This document shows, piece after piece, positions 45,225-54,446 of a stretch of 64,000 bases of DNA. Each line of letters begins with the position of its first letter. Position 1 is the stretch's first letter. This DNA is from CALBPI01 sp038531945. Lineage in GTDB: Bacteria > Pseudomonadota > Gammaproteobacteria > Steroidobacterales > Woeseiaceae. Where the stretch lies: NCBI GenBank assembly GCA_038531945.1, contig JBCBBH010000006.1:105869-169868 (forward strand). Reading direction: 5' to 3'. The notes under the pieces were generated by a model, which was not told the DNA's origin, made no database searches, and saw nothing but the letters and a program-made list of their open reading frames with translations. The position numbers and the translations under genes are program-made.

Positions 45225-45674
45225 ATGAAAAAGAATCTATCGACACTCTTCGCTTTGATGATGGCTGTGATCAGTTGCACTGCCGCTTTTGCCCAAGACA
45301 CGACGCAGGAACCTGCAATTGGCGGATACAGTCCTGTGTCCTACTTCACCGAGAACAAGGCGGAGCGAGGAAGCCCCGAATTCGCGGTCGAACACAAAGG
45401 TGAAACCTACTTTTTGACGTCAAAGGCGCAGGTGACGCTGTTTGCTGAAAATCCAGACCGGTACCGACCCAAATACAAAGCATGCCCTTTCAGTCTCGCG
45501 CACGGCATGGTACTCCCGCTCGATCCCACCAACTTCAAAATCATTGGCGATCACTTACTGTTGTTTCACAAATCCGAAGAGAAAGACGCGTTGCTTGAAT
45601 GGAACTCGTCGGAGCTAAGCGAGAAGGAGCTTCTCCGTCGCGCGGATTCGAACCTGTTTCTGATCGAATTCTGA
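45225..45674 (+). CDS. Secreted YHS-domain protein
   Basis: 149 residues from the ATG at 45225. A signal peptide ends at AAFAQD. The mature part begins with IGGYSPVSYFTEN and continues EFAVEHKGETYFLTSKAQVT then FAENPDRYRPKYKACPFSLAHG, which is the YHS pattern (periplasmic relatives occur widely). Family members bind metals or act near copper/iron enzymes; a precise role is unknown. It is divergent from UbiA with 193 bp between starts and converges with the M24 gene. Confidence 0.85.
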   Translation: MKKNLSTLFALMMAVISCTAAFAQDTTQEPAIGGYSPVSYFTENKAERGSPEFAVEHKGETYFLTSKAQVTLFAENPDRYRPKYKACPFSLAHGMVLPLDPTNFKIIGDHLLLFHKSEEKDALLEWNSSELSEKELLRRADSNLFLIEF

Positions 45675-45685
45675 AGCCCGCTGGT

Positions 45686-46936
45686 TCATCCGAATGGCTG
45701 ATCAATAGACGGCGAAAACTGAGTGAACAGTCTTGGTCCCTCCTCGGTCATGTACAGGCAGTCTTCGAGTCGGATTCCGAACTCACCGAAGATGTAGATG
45801 CCGGGTTCGTCAGAAAAGCACATCCCTGGGGTCAACGGTGTGGTCTCGCCACGCACGAAATTGATCGACTCGTGACCATCCATGCCAATGCCGTGCCCCA
45901 AGCGGTGGGACAGACCTGGCGTGGCATAGTCGGGCCCGAAGCCTTCGCTTTCATAGTATGCACGCACCGCATCATCGACCTTGCCAGCGGCTAACCCAAC
46001 TTCCGCAGTCTCTAGCGCCAGCTCCTGACCGCGTTTGCAGATTTCCCAGACTTTCCGCTGTTTGGCAGAGGGTTCCCCATACACCCATGATCGCGAGATG
46101 TCCGATACGTAGTCATGCACGGCGCAGCCGCAGTCCATTAGGATCATGCTGCCCTCCCCGACGGTCTGCGGCACATCGGAACCGTGCGGATACGCGGTCG
46201 ATTCGTTCAGTAGCACGCTAGAGAATCGCACGGCACCGCCGAGTGCCTGTGTTGCCTCGCTCATCATCATCGAGATATCACGGCTGCTCATACCCTTCTC
46301 GACTTTCGGGTAAATGTAGCGGTATGCGGCCATCGTGACATCGCTCGCTGCCTGCATCAGCGCGATTTCATTCCTGGACTTGAACATACGGCATCCACGA
46401 GTCACCGGGTTGGCGGAGACTGCCTTGAAGTTGGGTGCGGATTGCTGCACGCCATCGGAGATAAAATGTCGCGTGGTTTCTTCGATTCCTAACGTGCCGC
46501 CTTTGAGGCCTCGGTCGGCGAGGATGCCCGCAACCAGGTCATAGGGGTTTTCGTGCTCATGCCAGGTGCGTACGTCATCGCCGAACGACATGCTCTCGCG
46601 CACGGAAGGCTCTTCGAAGTATGGAGTGACGAATGCGATCTCTCCCTCACGTGGAATGACCACGCCGGTAAATCGCTCGGACCGCCACCAACGCACGCCG
46701 GTGAAGTAATTCAGCGCGGTGCCCGCTTCGATCAGAACCGCATCGATGTTGTTCCTGGCCATCAATCGCTGCGCCTTGGCCACGCGAGACTGTCGCTCAG
46801 CAACGGAAATAGGCTTCGCAGCACCCGTCATTGATTTCAGTTCTGTCGACGGTGCCGCGGTCGCTGTCACCGGTAAGGTCGTGGCTAGGCCTGCAACGCC
46901 CGTCATCTTGAGAAAGTCACGCTTATTGATGTTCAT
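45686..46936 (-). CDS. M24-family metallopeptidase (Xaa-Pro type), exported
   Basis: 416 residues from the ATG at 46936; the frame is open upstream but the signal-like NKRDFLKMTGVAGLATTL marks this start. The motif KRDFLK resembles a twin-arginine signal with Lys in place of the first Arg. The creatinase-type N-domain is at about 55-180. The pita-bread domain has all five metal ligands: the two Asp in LMDCGC and SDISRSW, His in LGHGIGMDGHE, and Glu in SDEPGIY and RLEDCLY. It should remove N-terminal residues before proline, in the periplasm. Confidence 0.9.
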   Translation of the reverse strand: MNINKRDFLKMTGVAGLATTLPVTATAAPSTELKSMTGAAKPISVAERQSRVAKAQRLMARNNIDAVLIEAGTALNYFTGVRWWRSERFTGVVIPREGEIAFVTPYFEEPSVRESMSFGDDVRTWHEHENPYDLVAGILADRGLKGGTLGIEETTRHFISDGVQQSAPNFKAVSANPVTRGCRMFKSRNEIALMQAASDVTMAAYRYIYPKVEKGMSSRDISMMMSEATQALGGAVRFSSVLLNESTAYPHGSDVPQTVGEGSMILMDCGCAVHDYVSDISRSWVYGEPSAKQRKVWEICKRGQELALETAEVGLAAGKVDDAVRAYYESEGFGPDYATPGLSHRLGHGIGMDGHESINFVRGETTPLTPGMCFSDEPGIYIFGEFGIRLEDCLYMTEEGPRLFTQFSPSIDQPFG

Positions 46937-47115
46937 AAAATACGCCTCGATGATCGTTGCTGTGTTTTCCTGTTTCTCGATGGTCGATCCAACAGTCATC
47001 TCGGTCAAGCACTCTCCGTGCCACTGAACCACCGCCAAACCCAAGATCAGCGTGTTAATGTGAACACAGGTGTCATGAACCCGGATAAACATCCGACCGA
47101 CTGAGGAACCACAAC

Positions 47116-47550
47116 ATGATCTCTTACCTGACGGTCGGCGCCGACGATTTCGATGCAGCGGAGCGATTCTACGGTTCGTTTCTTCCGGCGCTCGGATACA
47201 CGCATTCCCGCGAGCCCGGTGGGCTGAGTTTCAGTATTCCTGCAGAGAATGATCAAACCTCCGCGAGCGTCGATCTCTATGTTCTGCATCCCTTCGATGG
47301 CCAACCAACGTCACCCGGGAACGGCACTATGGTCGCGTTCCAGGCGCGCGATCAAGCTCAGGTTCGAAACCTGCACGCTGCCGCTCTTGCCGCGGGCGGC
47401 ACAGACGAAGGTGAACCCGGTTTTCGAGCAATCTACAGCGCTAACTTCTACGTGGGTTATTTACGCGATCCGCACGGCAACAAGATTGCCTTGTTCTCGA
47501 CGAATCCCGCCGATCCTGATCGCGATGGCAAAATTGCGGCTTCCGCGTGA
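47116..47550 (+). CDS. VOC-superfamily (glyoxalase/dioxygenase-like) protein
   Basis: 144 residues, two beta-alpha-beta-beta-beta units: YLTVGADDFDAAERFYGSFL, LPALGYTHSREPGG at the start and FYVGYLRDPHGNKIALFS at the end, the usual VOC closing motif. A possible operator dyad, GTGTT-N6-AACAC, lies at 47052-47067, 49 bases upstream. It stops with no spacer against the convergent cysB stop codon. Substrate unknown. Confidence 0.88.
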   Translation: MISYLTVGADDFDAAERFYGSFLPALGYTHSREPGGLSFSIPAENDQTSASVDLYVLHPFDGQPTSPGNGTMVAFQARDQAQVRNLHAAALAAGGTDEGEPGFRAIYSANFYVGYLRDPHGNKIALFSTNPADPDRDGKIAASA

Positions 47551-48549
47551 CTAAGACGGGCAGTCGACCAGCGGTTGGCAGCCAGACAATACGGGTAGCG
47601 CACAGTCCGGCTGGGGAAGCGACGCGTTACCATCAGTCATAGCGAGAACCTGTGGCTCCGATAACCACGGTGCGACGAGTAGCAACAACTCGACCATCGG
47701 CTGATTCGGGCTACGGTCTTTATGCCATCCAAACCAGGTCGTCTGGCGAGGAAACAAACCAGGCACTTCGATCATCTCGAGCTGATCTGAATCATCACAC
47801 TCATAAGCCATCGAAGCGACGATGCCTACGCCCATACCAAGCTTGACGTAGGTTTTGATGACATCCGCATCACGCGCGGTGAACACGACATCCGGCTCAT
47901 GACCGTGCTCGGCGAACGCGCGGTGCAGAGACGACTCGCGTCCCGCGCTAAAGACGTAAGTGACCAACGGATATCGCGCGAGGGTGGCGAGATCGATGGG
48001 TTCGTTGCGAGATGCCAACTCGTGGCCTGTTGGTACCAGTATGACGCGGTCCCATTGAAAGCACGGCAGACGTTCGAGATCGACAAACAAATGTTCCGAA
48101 CCTGTTGCCATCGCGATGTCCACCGAACGTTGCCGGATCATATCGGCAATCTGCTCCGATGTGCCTTGATGGAGGTTCAGGGTCACGTCGGGAAATCGTT
48201 CGCGAAACTTGGTCAAAATCTCAGGTAGCACATAACGCGCCTGGGTGTGCGTAGTCGCAATCGAAAGACTGTCATAGACGCCACTGCGGTGTTCTTCAGT
48301 CGCCGTTCGTATTCCATCGATTTCTCGCAAGACTCGACGTGCGCGCGGCACGACCGAACGCCCTGCCTTCGTCAGCCCGGTCAGTTTCCGACCTTGACGA
48401 TGAAATAGCTGGACGCCGAGCTCCTGCTCGAGCGAGCGGAGCTGTTTGCTGACGCCGGGTTGCGAGGTAAACAACGATTCCGCCGCCGCGGTCATGTTCA
48501 ACTCGTGATCGACCACGCCGATAAGAAACCGAAGTTGTTGGAGCTTCAT
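47551..48549 (-). CDS. cysB: LysR-type regulator of sulfur assimilation, CysB
   Basis: 332 residues. The N-terminal helix-turn-helix (LNMTAAAESLFTSQPGVSKQ) is of LysR type. The co-inducer domain begins with SIATTHTQARYVLPEIL, the CysB/Cbl hallmark for binding O- or N-acetylserine; downstream LGMGVGIVASMAY is also conserved. It lies 21 bp after cysG as the last gene of the cys operon, so the activator would be made with the enzymes it controls. Slightly longer C-terminus than E. coli CysB, rich in Pro/Cys and unlike the family. Confidence 0.95.
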   Translation of the reverse strand: MKLQQLRFLIGVVDHELNMTAAAESLFTSQPGVSKQLRSLEQELGVQLFHRQGRKLTGLTKAGRSVVPRARRVLREIDGIRTATEEHRSGVYDSLSIATTHTQARYVLPEILTKFRERFPDVTLNLHQGTSEQIADMIRQRSVDIAMATGSEHLFVDLERLPCFQWDRVILVPTGHELASRNEPIDLATLARYPLVTYVFSAGRESSLHRAFAEHGHEPDVVFTARDADVIKTYVKLGMGVGIVASMAYECDDSDQLEMIEVPGLFPRQTTWFGWHKDRSPNQPMVELLLLVAPWLSEPQVLAMTDGNASLPQPDCALPVLSGCQPLVDCPS

Positions 48550-48570
48550 AGCGAGCCAACCCGCGGTGTG

Positions 48571-50019
48571 TCAGCCGGTCGCGGCAGCGAGAGGATTGAT
48601 CGGTGGAATCGTAACCGGTGGGTCGCCAAACCAATGATGAGAGGACGCCAGTTGCGCGACCTCGCCAACGTAGAGTATGGCGGGTGCTTGAATTCCTGCT
48701 GCATGCGTTCGAGTCGGTAGATCTCCAAGGGTCGTGACGATAACACGTTGCGTCGGCAGGCTGCCGCGCTCCACAATCGCAACAGGTGTTGAAGCAGCTC
48801 GGCCATGTGCAATCAGGCGAGCGGAGACCTGCCCATAGCGCGACACGCCCATGTAAAACGCCAGCGTTTGACGGTCCCGCGCGAGCGACGCCCAATCGAG
48901 CTGATCGACATTGCGTTTCCCGTGCGCCGTGACCAGTGCAACCGACTGCGCATAGTCGCGATGTGTCAGCGGAATACCGGCATAAGCGCCGCACGCGGCA
49001 GCCGCTGTGATGCCGGGAACGACTTGAAACGGGAGGCCGGCATCGACCAACGCCTGTACCTCTTCGCCGCCACGACCAAAGATGAAGGGATCACCACCCT
49101 TCAAACGACAGACGCGATGGCCTGCTGCCACCAAATCCACCAGTAGCTGATTCGTGTCAGACTGGACACGGTTGGCGTTTCCTGTGCCGGGTATCGGTTT
49201 ACCGACGTCGATGAGTTCCGCATCACGGCGCGCAAGTTCCAACACCTCGGTGGACACCAAGCGATCATGCAGCACGACATCCGCACGCTGCAGCAGAGCT
49301 TGGGCACGAATGGTTAACAAACCGGGATCGCCTGGACCGGCGCCGACCAGCCAGGCTTCCCCGGTGCGACGCACGCGTTCATCGTTTCGATGCTGGCGTA
49401 GCAAAGCGCCCGTCTCACGAATCGCCTGCTGCGGCTGGCCGCGCTCGAGCGCGGTCACTGCCGGGCTATCAAACAGCGCTTCCCAAAACCGGCGGCGTGC
49501 CGACAGAGACTTTAATGCCCGCTTCACCCTGCCTCGCCAGTGCCGCGCCAGTAACGCGAGTTTGCCCAGCTGCGGGTGAAGTTGACGTTCCAATCGCTCA
49601 CGCCACATTCTGGCCAGAACCGGCGCCGCGCCAGCACTTGAAATTGCAATCATCAACGGTGATCGATCGATGATCGCAGGCGTTATGAAGCTGCAGTGTT
49701 TCGGCGCATCGACGACGTTGCACCATACGCGGCGAGCCTCTGCTGCTGCCGCGACCTGCTCATTGACCCGTGAATCGCCGGTCGCCGCAACCACCAACCA
49801 GGTTTCATCGAGATCGGACTCGATGAACGTCTTGTTGAGGTGCTCAATGTCGCCACGACCGAGCCATTCCTGAACTTGATGATGCAGCGTTGGCGCGATT
49901 ACAAGAATTCGTGCGCCAGCCCGTTTGAGCAGCGTGATCTTTCGACTGGCAACTTCGCCACCACCGATCACGACGACTAGTCGATTCTTGACTTCAGCGA
50001 AGAGTGGAAAATACTCCAT
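48571..50019 (-). CDS. cysG: Sirohaem synthase (fused CysG)
   Basis: 482 residues from ATG 50017-50019, overlapping the cysH stop by one base (TGATG). Residues 1-210 are the NAD-dependent precorrin-2 dehydrogenase / ferrochelatase half (VVVIGGGEVASRKITLLK, VVDAPKHCSFITPAIIDRSP). Residues about 220-460 are the SAM-dependent uroporphyrinogen-III methyltransferase (WLVGAGPGDPGLLTIRAQA, LKGGDPFIFGRGGEEV, CGAYAGIPLTHRDYA). Sirohaem is the cofactor of the sulfite reductase encoded next door, which explains the operon position. Confidence 0.97.
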   Translation of the reverse strand: MEYFPLFAEVKNRLVVVIGGGEVASRKITLLKRAGARILVIAPTLHHQVQEWLGRGDIEHLNKTFIESDLDETWLVVAATGDSRVNEQVAAAAEARRVWCNVVDAPKHCSFITPAIIDRSPLMIAISSAGAAPVLARMWRERLERQLHPQLGKLALLARHWRGRVKRALKSLSARRRFWEALFDSPAVTALERGQPQQAIRETGALLRQHRNDERVRRTGEAWLVGAGPGDPGLLTIRAQALLQRADVVLHDRLVSTEVLELARRDAELIDVGKPIPGTGNANRVQSDTNQLLVDLVAAGHRVCRLKGGDPFIFGRGGEEVQALVDAGLPFQVVPGITAAAACGAYAGIPLTHRDYAQSVALVTAHGKRNVDQLDWASLARDRQTLAFYMGVSRYGQVSARLIAHGRAASTPVAIVERGSLPTQRVIVTTLGDLPTRTHAAGIQAPAILYVGEVAQLASSHHWFGDPPVTIPPINPLAAATG

Positions 50020-50756
50020 CAGACCGAACGATCCGGGCCGTGGATGCCGCACTCGCGTCGATTACCGCCGAAACGCAGCTCGGTGACATTGCCTACTTCG
50101 TGAATGGAACGCGTCGAGTGCACATCACCAATCGACAAGTAGCCGGAATTCCACAATGGGTGGTACGGCAGGTCGTGGCGCTTCAAATATCGATGCACAT
50201 CACGGTCACTCCAATCGATAATGGGGTGCACCTTCCAGCGGGAGCCAGCAGTTTCGAGAGCAGCACGATGCGCCCGTCCGGCAGACTGTGCACGGCGTAG
50301 ACCGGCGAACCAAGTCCCCGTGTCCAGCTCATCGAGAGTTCGGAGCAGCGGATCGACTTTGTTGTCTTTGAGGTAACCGTCCAGGCCGGATTCAGGATCT
50401 TGCCAGCGCTTTCCGTATCGGGCTTCTTGCCACGCGGCGCTGACAGCGGGCTTGGCGACATGCAGATTCAGGTTGAGCCGGTCCGTCAGCGCATCGACAA
50501 ACTGATAGGTCTCGGGAAACAGATACCCGGTATCCACAAGTACGACGGGTAGTCCCGGGCTAATATCATTCATCAGGTGCAATGAGACAGCGGCTTGCGC
50601 GCCGAAGCTCGATGACAGCACGTGGGTGCCAGGGAGATTGTCCAGCGCCCATTCGATGCGCTTGGATGCGTCAAACCCATCAAGCTGTCCGGCGAGCGTT
50701 TCGATTTCGGGCGAAGCGGACTGAGGTTCAAGAGTCAGCGGTGTGGTCGAGCTCAT
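50019..50756 (-). CDS. cysH: Phosphoadenosine phosphosulfate reductase
   Basis: 245 residues. It reduces PAPS to sulfite using thioredoxin. The PP-loop region HVLSSSFGAQAAVSLHLMND and TWFAGLRRAQSAGRA are typical, and the C-terminal catalytic Cys is in RRECGIHGP. The two CC pairs that hold an iron-sulfur cluster in APS reductases are absent, so the PAPS form is predicted. The start ATG overlaps the cysI stop (ATGA). Confidence 0.96.
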   Translation of the reverse strand: MSSTTPLTLEPQSASPEIETLAGQLDGFDASKRIEWALDNLPGTHVLSSSFGAQAAVSLHLMNDISPGLPVVLVDTGYLFPETYQFVDALTDRLNLNLHVAKPAVSAAWQEARYGKRWQDPESGLDGYLKDNKVDPLLRTLDELDTGTWFAGLRRAQSAGRAHRAALETAGSRWKVHPIIDWSDRDVHRYLKRHDLPYHPLWNSGYLSIGDVHSTRSIHEVGNVTELRFGGNRRECGIHGPDRSV

Positions 50757-52471
50757 GCGGCAGTACTCACAGCATCATGGAAGTTCCGGCCCGCCGTCGT
50801 CTCGGCGATTATTCCGGCACGAATACAGAAGTCACCGAAACGTTCATCGGCGTTTCTTGTTTCCGAAAACTTGGCGACCAGGTCATCGAGCTCGGTCAGT
50901 ATCTCGCCGACCGAGATATTCTCTCGGTACAGTTTGTTCAGCCGTGTGCCGTCGTGACGTCCGCCCAAGTACAGGTTGTAGTGACCAGGTGCCTTGCCGA
51001 CCAATGCGATCTCTGCGACGAACGGTCTCGCGCACCCATTCGGACATCCCGTGACCCGCATCGACAAGTCCTGTTCCGGTAAACCATGGCGCACGAAGAT
51101 CGCAGCGACCTGTTCGGTGAGTTCGGGCAAAAAGCGCTCCGCATCGGCCATCGCGAGCGCACAGGTAAGCAGAGCAACGCAGGCCATAGCCCCCGCCGCT
51201 AACGCGGATGTTGGCTCCGCGAGTCCATGTGCCGCCAGCAGGCCGCTAATGAGCACTTTTTGCTCTGTGCTAACCCCGGCGATGATCAGGTTCTGGTTGG
51301 GCGTCACACGGAACTCACCGTCATGCACCTTAGCGATCTCGATCAGTCCACTTTGGTAGAGCGGCCCGTCGGCATGATCGCGCACTCGCCCACTCGGGAT
51401 GAACAGACCGAAATGCCACAAACCGTCTTCAGCTTCCACCCATCCGAGCCGGTCGCCCGACTGGTCGAACTGAACAGCCCTTGGTGCTTCGAACGCGAAA
51501 CCCTGGCGTGATTCAACTTCTTGGCGAAATGACTCCAGTCCCATGATCTCAATCGTGTACTTGAGACGTGCATTTTTTCGATTGGCGCGGTTGCCGAAAT
51601 CTCGTTGCGTCGTCACGATAGCCGTCGCCGTGTCGAGCACCTTGTCCGGGGTAATGAACCCCAACGTGTCAGCCAGACGGGGGAACGTGGTCGTATCCCC
51701 ATGCGTCGATCCCATGCCGCCGCCTGCCGTGACGTTGAACCCGACAAGAGTGTCGCCGTCGACGATCGCGACAAAGCCGAGATCTTGTGTAAATACATCG
51801 ACATCATTCTGGGGAGGAATCACAAAGCCCGTCTTAAACTTTCTTGGTAGGTATGTGTCGCCGTAAATTGGCTCCACAACCTCGGGCGCTTCGGTCACCT
51901 TCTCACCGTCCAACCAGATCTCGTGATAGGCCCGCGTCTGTGGGGTCAGATGTGCGCTCAACGCCGCGGCAATCGCATCGACTTCGCTATGGACTTGCGA
52001 CAGGTGAGGATTCGGGCTGCACATCACGTTCCGATTCACGTCGCCGCAGGCAGCAATTGTGTCGAGCAGTGCCGCATCGATCCCTTGAATCGTGGGCTTT
52101 AACGCACCCTTGATGACGCCGTGAAACTGAAACGCTTGTCGTGTCGTCAACCGCACACCGGTCGACGCGTACTGCTCACCGAGCGCTTCAATCGCGAGCC
52201 ACTGCTCAGGCGTGCATTTACCGCCTGGCAACCGACCGCGAATCATAAAGCTGTACGCCGGCTCCAGCTTCTGCCGCTGGCGCTCGTCTCGACGATCGCG
52301 GTCATCTTGTTGGTAGATGCCGTGGAACTTGGAGACTTGCGTGTCGTCTTCTGCAATCGCGCCGGTGACACGGTCAGACAGACTGTCAACCAAAGTGCCC
52401 CGCAAATGCCGGCTTCGGGTTTTGATGCCTTCTACCGGCGAAAGTGGTGTCTTGGAGTCCGATTTAGTCAT
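50753..52471 (-). CDS. cysI: Sulfite reductase haemoprotein beta-subunit
   Basis: 572 residues. It reduces sulfite to sulfide with a sirohaem-4Fe4S centre. Sirohaem/substrate contacts appear in VRLTTRQAFQFHGVIK and GDVNRNVMCSPNPH; the cluster ligands are the C-x5-C of ACVALLTCALAMADAER and the C-x3-C of TGCPNGCARPF. All four cysteines are present. Its ATG overlaps the cysJ stop (TAATG), and its end overlaps the cysH start. Confidence 0.98.
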   Translation of the reverse strand: MTKSDSKTPLSPVEGIKTRSRHLRGTLVDSLSDRVTGAIAEDDTQVSKFHGIYQQDDRDRRDERQRQKLEPAYSFMIRGRLPGGKCTPEQWLAIEALGEQYASTGVRLTTRQAFQFHGVIKGALKPTIQGIDAALLDTIAACGDVNRNVMCSPNPHLSQVHSEVDAIAAALSAHLTPQTRAYHEIWLDGEKVTEAPEVVEPIYGDTYLPRKFKTGFVIPPQNDVDVFTQDLGFVAIVDGDTLVGFNVTAGGGMGSTHGDTTTFPRLADTLGFITPDKVLDTATAIVTTQRDFGNRANRKNARLKYTIEIMGLESFRQEVESRQGFAFEAPRAVQFDQSGDRLGWVEAEDGLWHFGLFIPSGRVRDHADGPLYQSGLIEIAKVHDGEFRVTPNQNLIIAGVSTEQKVLISGLLAAHGLAEPTSALAAGAMACVALLTCALAMADAERFLPELTEQVAAIFVRHGLPEQDLSMRVTGCPNGCARPFVAEIALVGKAPGHYNLYLGGRHDGTRLNKLYRENISVGEILTELDDLVAKFSETRNADERFGDFCIRAGIIAETTAGRNFHDAVSTAA

Positions 52472-54273
52472 TAGTAAACATCCCGCAAATAGCGACGTTC
52501 ACGTCTTAGCGCTTCGAGATCTGCCGCACCCGCCTCGAGGTCGCCGTCGTGCCGCGATGCCAGAATCTCGACCAGAGCGGCATGGACATCGGGTGCCATC
52601 GCACTTGCATCGCCACAGACGTAAATCGCCGCACCACCATCGATCCACTCAAGTAATTGTTCCGCCCGTGAACGCAGCCGGTCCTGAACGTAGACCTTCT
52701 CGGCTTGATCACGAGAAAACGCGAGATCGATATGGTCGAGTGCGCCTTCTCTCAGCTGACGTTGCCACTCGGCTTGATACAGGAAGTCCTCGGAGAACGT
52801 GCGATCTCCGAAGAACAACCAGTGTCGACCCGTCGCCTCTTCTGCTGCACGGTGTTGAACAAAGGAACGGAACGGTGCGACTCCGGTGCCTGGCCCAATC
52901 ATGATCACATCTGTATCTGGCGACGGCGGCAATCGAAAGCGAGTGTTCGGCTCAATGAACGCACGAAACTCATCGCCTTCTTCAAGATCATGGATGAGTG
53001 TGCGGCTCACCGCGCCCTGACGAGTACTTCCTTCAATGTCGAAGTTCACCTCGGCAACCGTGATATGAATTTCGTCTTCGGTCTCCATTGGAGACGACGC
53101 GATGGAGTAGAGTCGGTGCTGCAAGGGCCGCAGACAGTCCACGAAGGTTTGTGCGCTAGCTGTATGCGGAAACCGCGTGATGATATCGGCGATATGCCCC
53201 GAGCTTATCAGCGCGCCCTTCGACTCTGAGTCCTCAAGCAGCTTAGAGAGACCCTGTACGCCATCGAGTCGCGCATAGGCCTCTAAGAGTGGCCCGGAGA
53301 TTCGTGTCACTTCAAACTGCGTTTTTAGCGCGTCGAACAAAGCGACCTCGGATCCATCAATCACGATCGGAGTATTGCCATCAAAGCCCGCGGCTGTAAG
53401 TAGCGCCTCAACGACGATGTCTGGATTCGCGACCTTCAATCCGACCGAATCGCCCGGCTGATAATCGAGTGGTGTGTCGAAAGCGAGCTCAAGGTGATGT
53501 ACGACCTTACTGGACCGGTCTCCGGTAATACGTTGGTTTGCGACGACCGTTGCGACACCCTCGGTCAGTTGCGTTTGCGCCGCCGGAACGACGTGCAATG
53601 CCGGGCGCGTGCTATCTGCGCTGACGAGACTGGCGTAGTCGGTTAAAACCCGCTCTCGCCACTCAGCAGCCGACGTCTGATAGTCGACATCGCACTCGAC
53701 GATCGGTGCAATGGTTTTGGCACCCAGGCTAACTAATGCCGCCTCAAAGTCCTTGCCGGTTTGGCAAAACTTCGCGTAGCTCGAGTCGCCCAAAGCAAGC
53801 ACCGAGAATTGCGTGTCCGTGAAACTCGGCGCCCGGGGCTTGCCTAGTTGCTCCAAAAGCATAATGGCATCGTCCGGTGGATCGCCCTCCCCGTGCGTGC
53901 TGACGACCAGCGCGACCCAGCGCTCTTTGGCGAGCTTCCGCGCTGACAAATCCGACATATTGAGCAGTTTCGTTGCAAACCCGGCCTGTTGTGCCGATTG
54001 ATGAAGCGTTTCGGCAATCGCCTCACTGTGACCCGTTTGACTGCCGTAGACGATCGCAAGCTCGGGCACGTTCGCCGTCGACGTCGTTTCAAGCTGCGTC
54101 GGACCGACGGTAGTTTGAGAGGGGCGCAGCGCGGCTGCTAAGCCGGCCACGTAACCGCTCGCCCAGATCAGCTGATCAGGGTTGAGCGGCCCAACCGCTG
54201 CGTCCAACGCCGTGAGCTGATCGACCGAAAGGACACCAGTAGGTGAATTGAGCGCCGAGGTTGGAGACACCAT
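52471..54273 (-). CDS. cysJ: Sulfite reductase flavoprotein alpha-subunit
   Basis: 600 residues from the ATG at 54273; the frame is open further upstream, but that portion covers the promoter. Flavodoxin domain with FMN loop IVYGSQTGHSEAIAET at about 110-125, FAD domain with HRLYSIASSPMETEDE, and NADPH domain with IGPGTGVAPFRSFVQHR and YVCGDASAMAPDVHAAL, ending in RRYLRDVY. It passes electrons from NADPH to CysI. It is the first gene of the operon. Confidence 0.97.
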   Translation of the reverse strand: MVSPTSALNSPTGVLSVDQLTALDAAVGPLNPDQLIWASGYVAGLAAALRPSQTTVGPTQLETTSTANVPELAIVYGSQTGHSEAIAETLHQSAQQAGFATKLLNMSDLSARKLAKERWVALVVSTHGEGDPPDDAIMLLEQLGKPRAPSFTDTQFSVLALGDSSYAKFCQTGKDFEAALVSLGAKTIAPIVECDVDYQTSAAEWRERVLTDYASLVSADSTRPALHVVPAAQTQLTEGVATVVANQRITGDRSSKVVHHLELAFDTPLDYQPGDSVGLKVANPDIVVEALLTAAGFDGNTPIVIDGSEVALFDALKTQFEVTRISGPLLEAYARLDGVQGLSKLLEDSESKGALISSGHIADIITRFPHTASAQTFVDCLRPLQHRLYSIASSPMETEDEIHITVAEVNFDIEGSTRQGAVSRTLIHDLEEGDEFRAFIEPNTRFRLPPSPDTDVIMIGPGTGVAPFRSFVQHRAAEEATGRHWLFFGDRTFSEDFLYQAEWQRQLREGALDHIDLAFSRDQAEKVYVQDRLRSRAEQLLEWIDGGAAIYVCGDASAMAPDVHAALVEILASRHDGDLEAGAADLEALRRERRYLRDVY

Positions 54274-54344
54274 TTGGGTCGTACCGCAAGACCATAACCG
54301 TGGCCGAGAGTACGACACATCCCAAAGGCCGCGAACGACCCATT

Positions 54345-54362
54345 GGTTATGTGCTAATAACC
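54345..54362. promoter_or_regulatory. Dyad upstream of cysJ, candidate CysB site
   Basis: Perfect inverted repeat GGTTAT-N6-ATAACC, 72-89 bp upstream of the cysJ start. The spacing and the ATAAC half-sites suit a LysR-type activator, and CysB sites in enterics have similar half-sites. The regulator is encoded at the operon's far end. Assignment to CysB is inference. Confidence 0.55.
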
Positions 54363-54446
54363 GAAAGTTTGGGGGATCGTCTGAGCGATCCGAACCCATT
54401 CGCCGATCGGCTTAGGACTTTGCGCCATCCATGGCGTCTCGATCAG

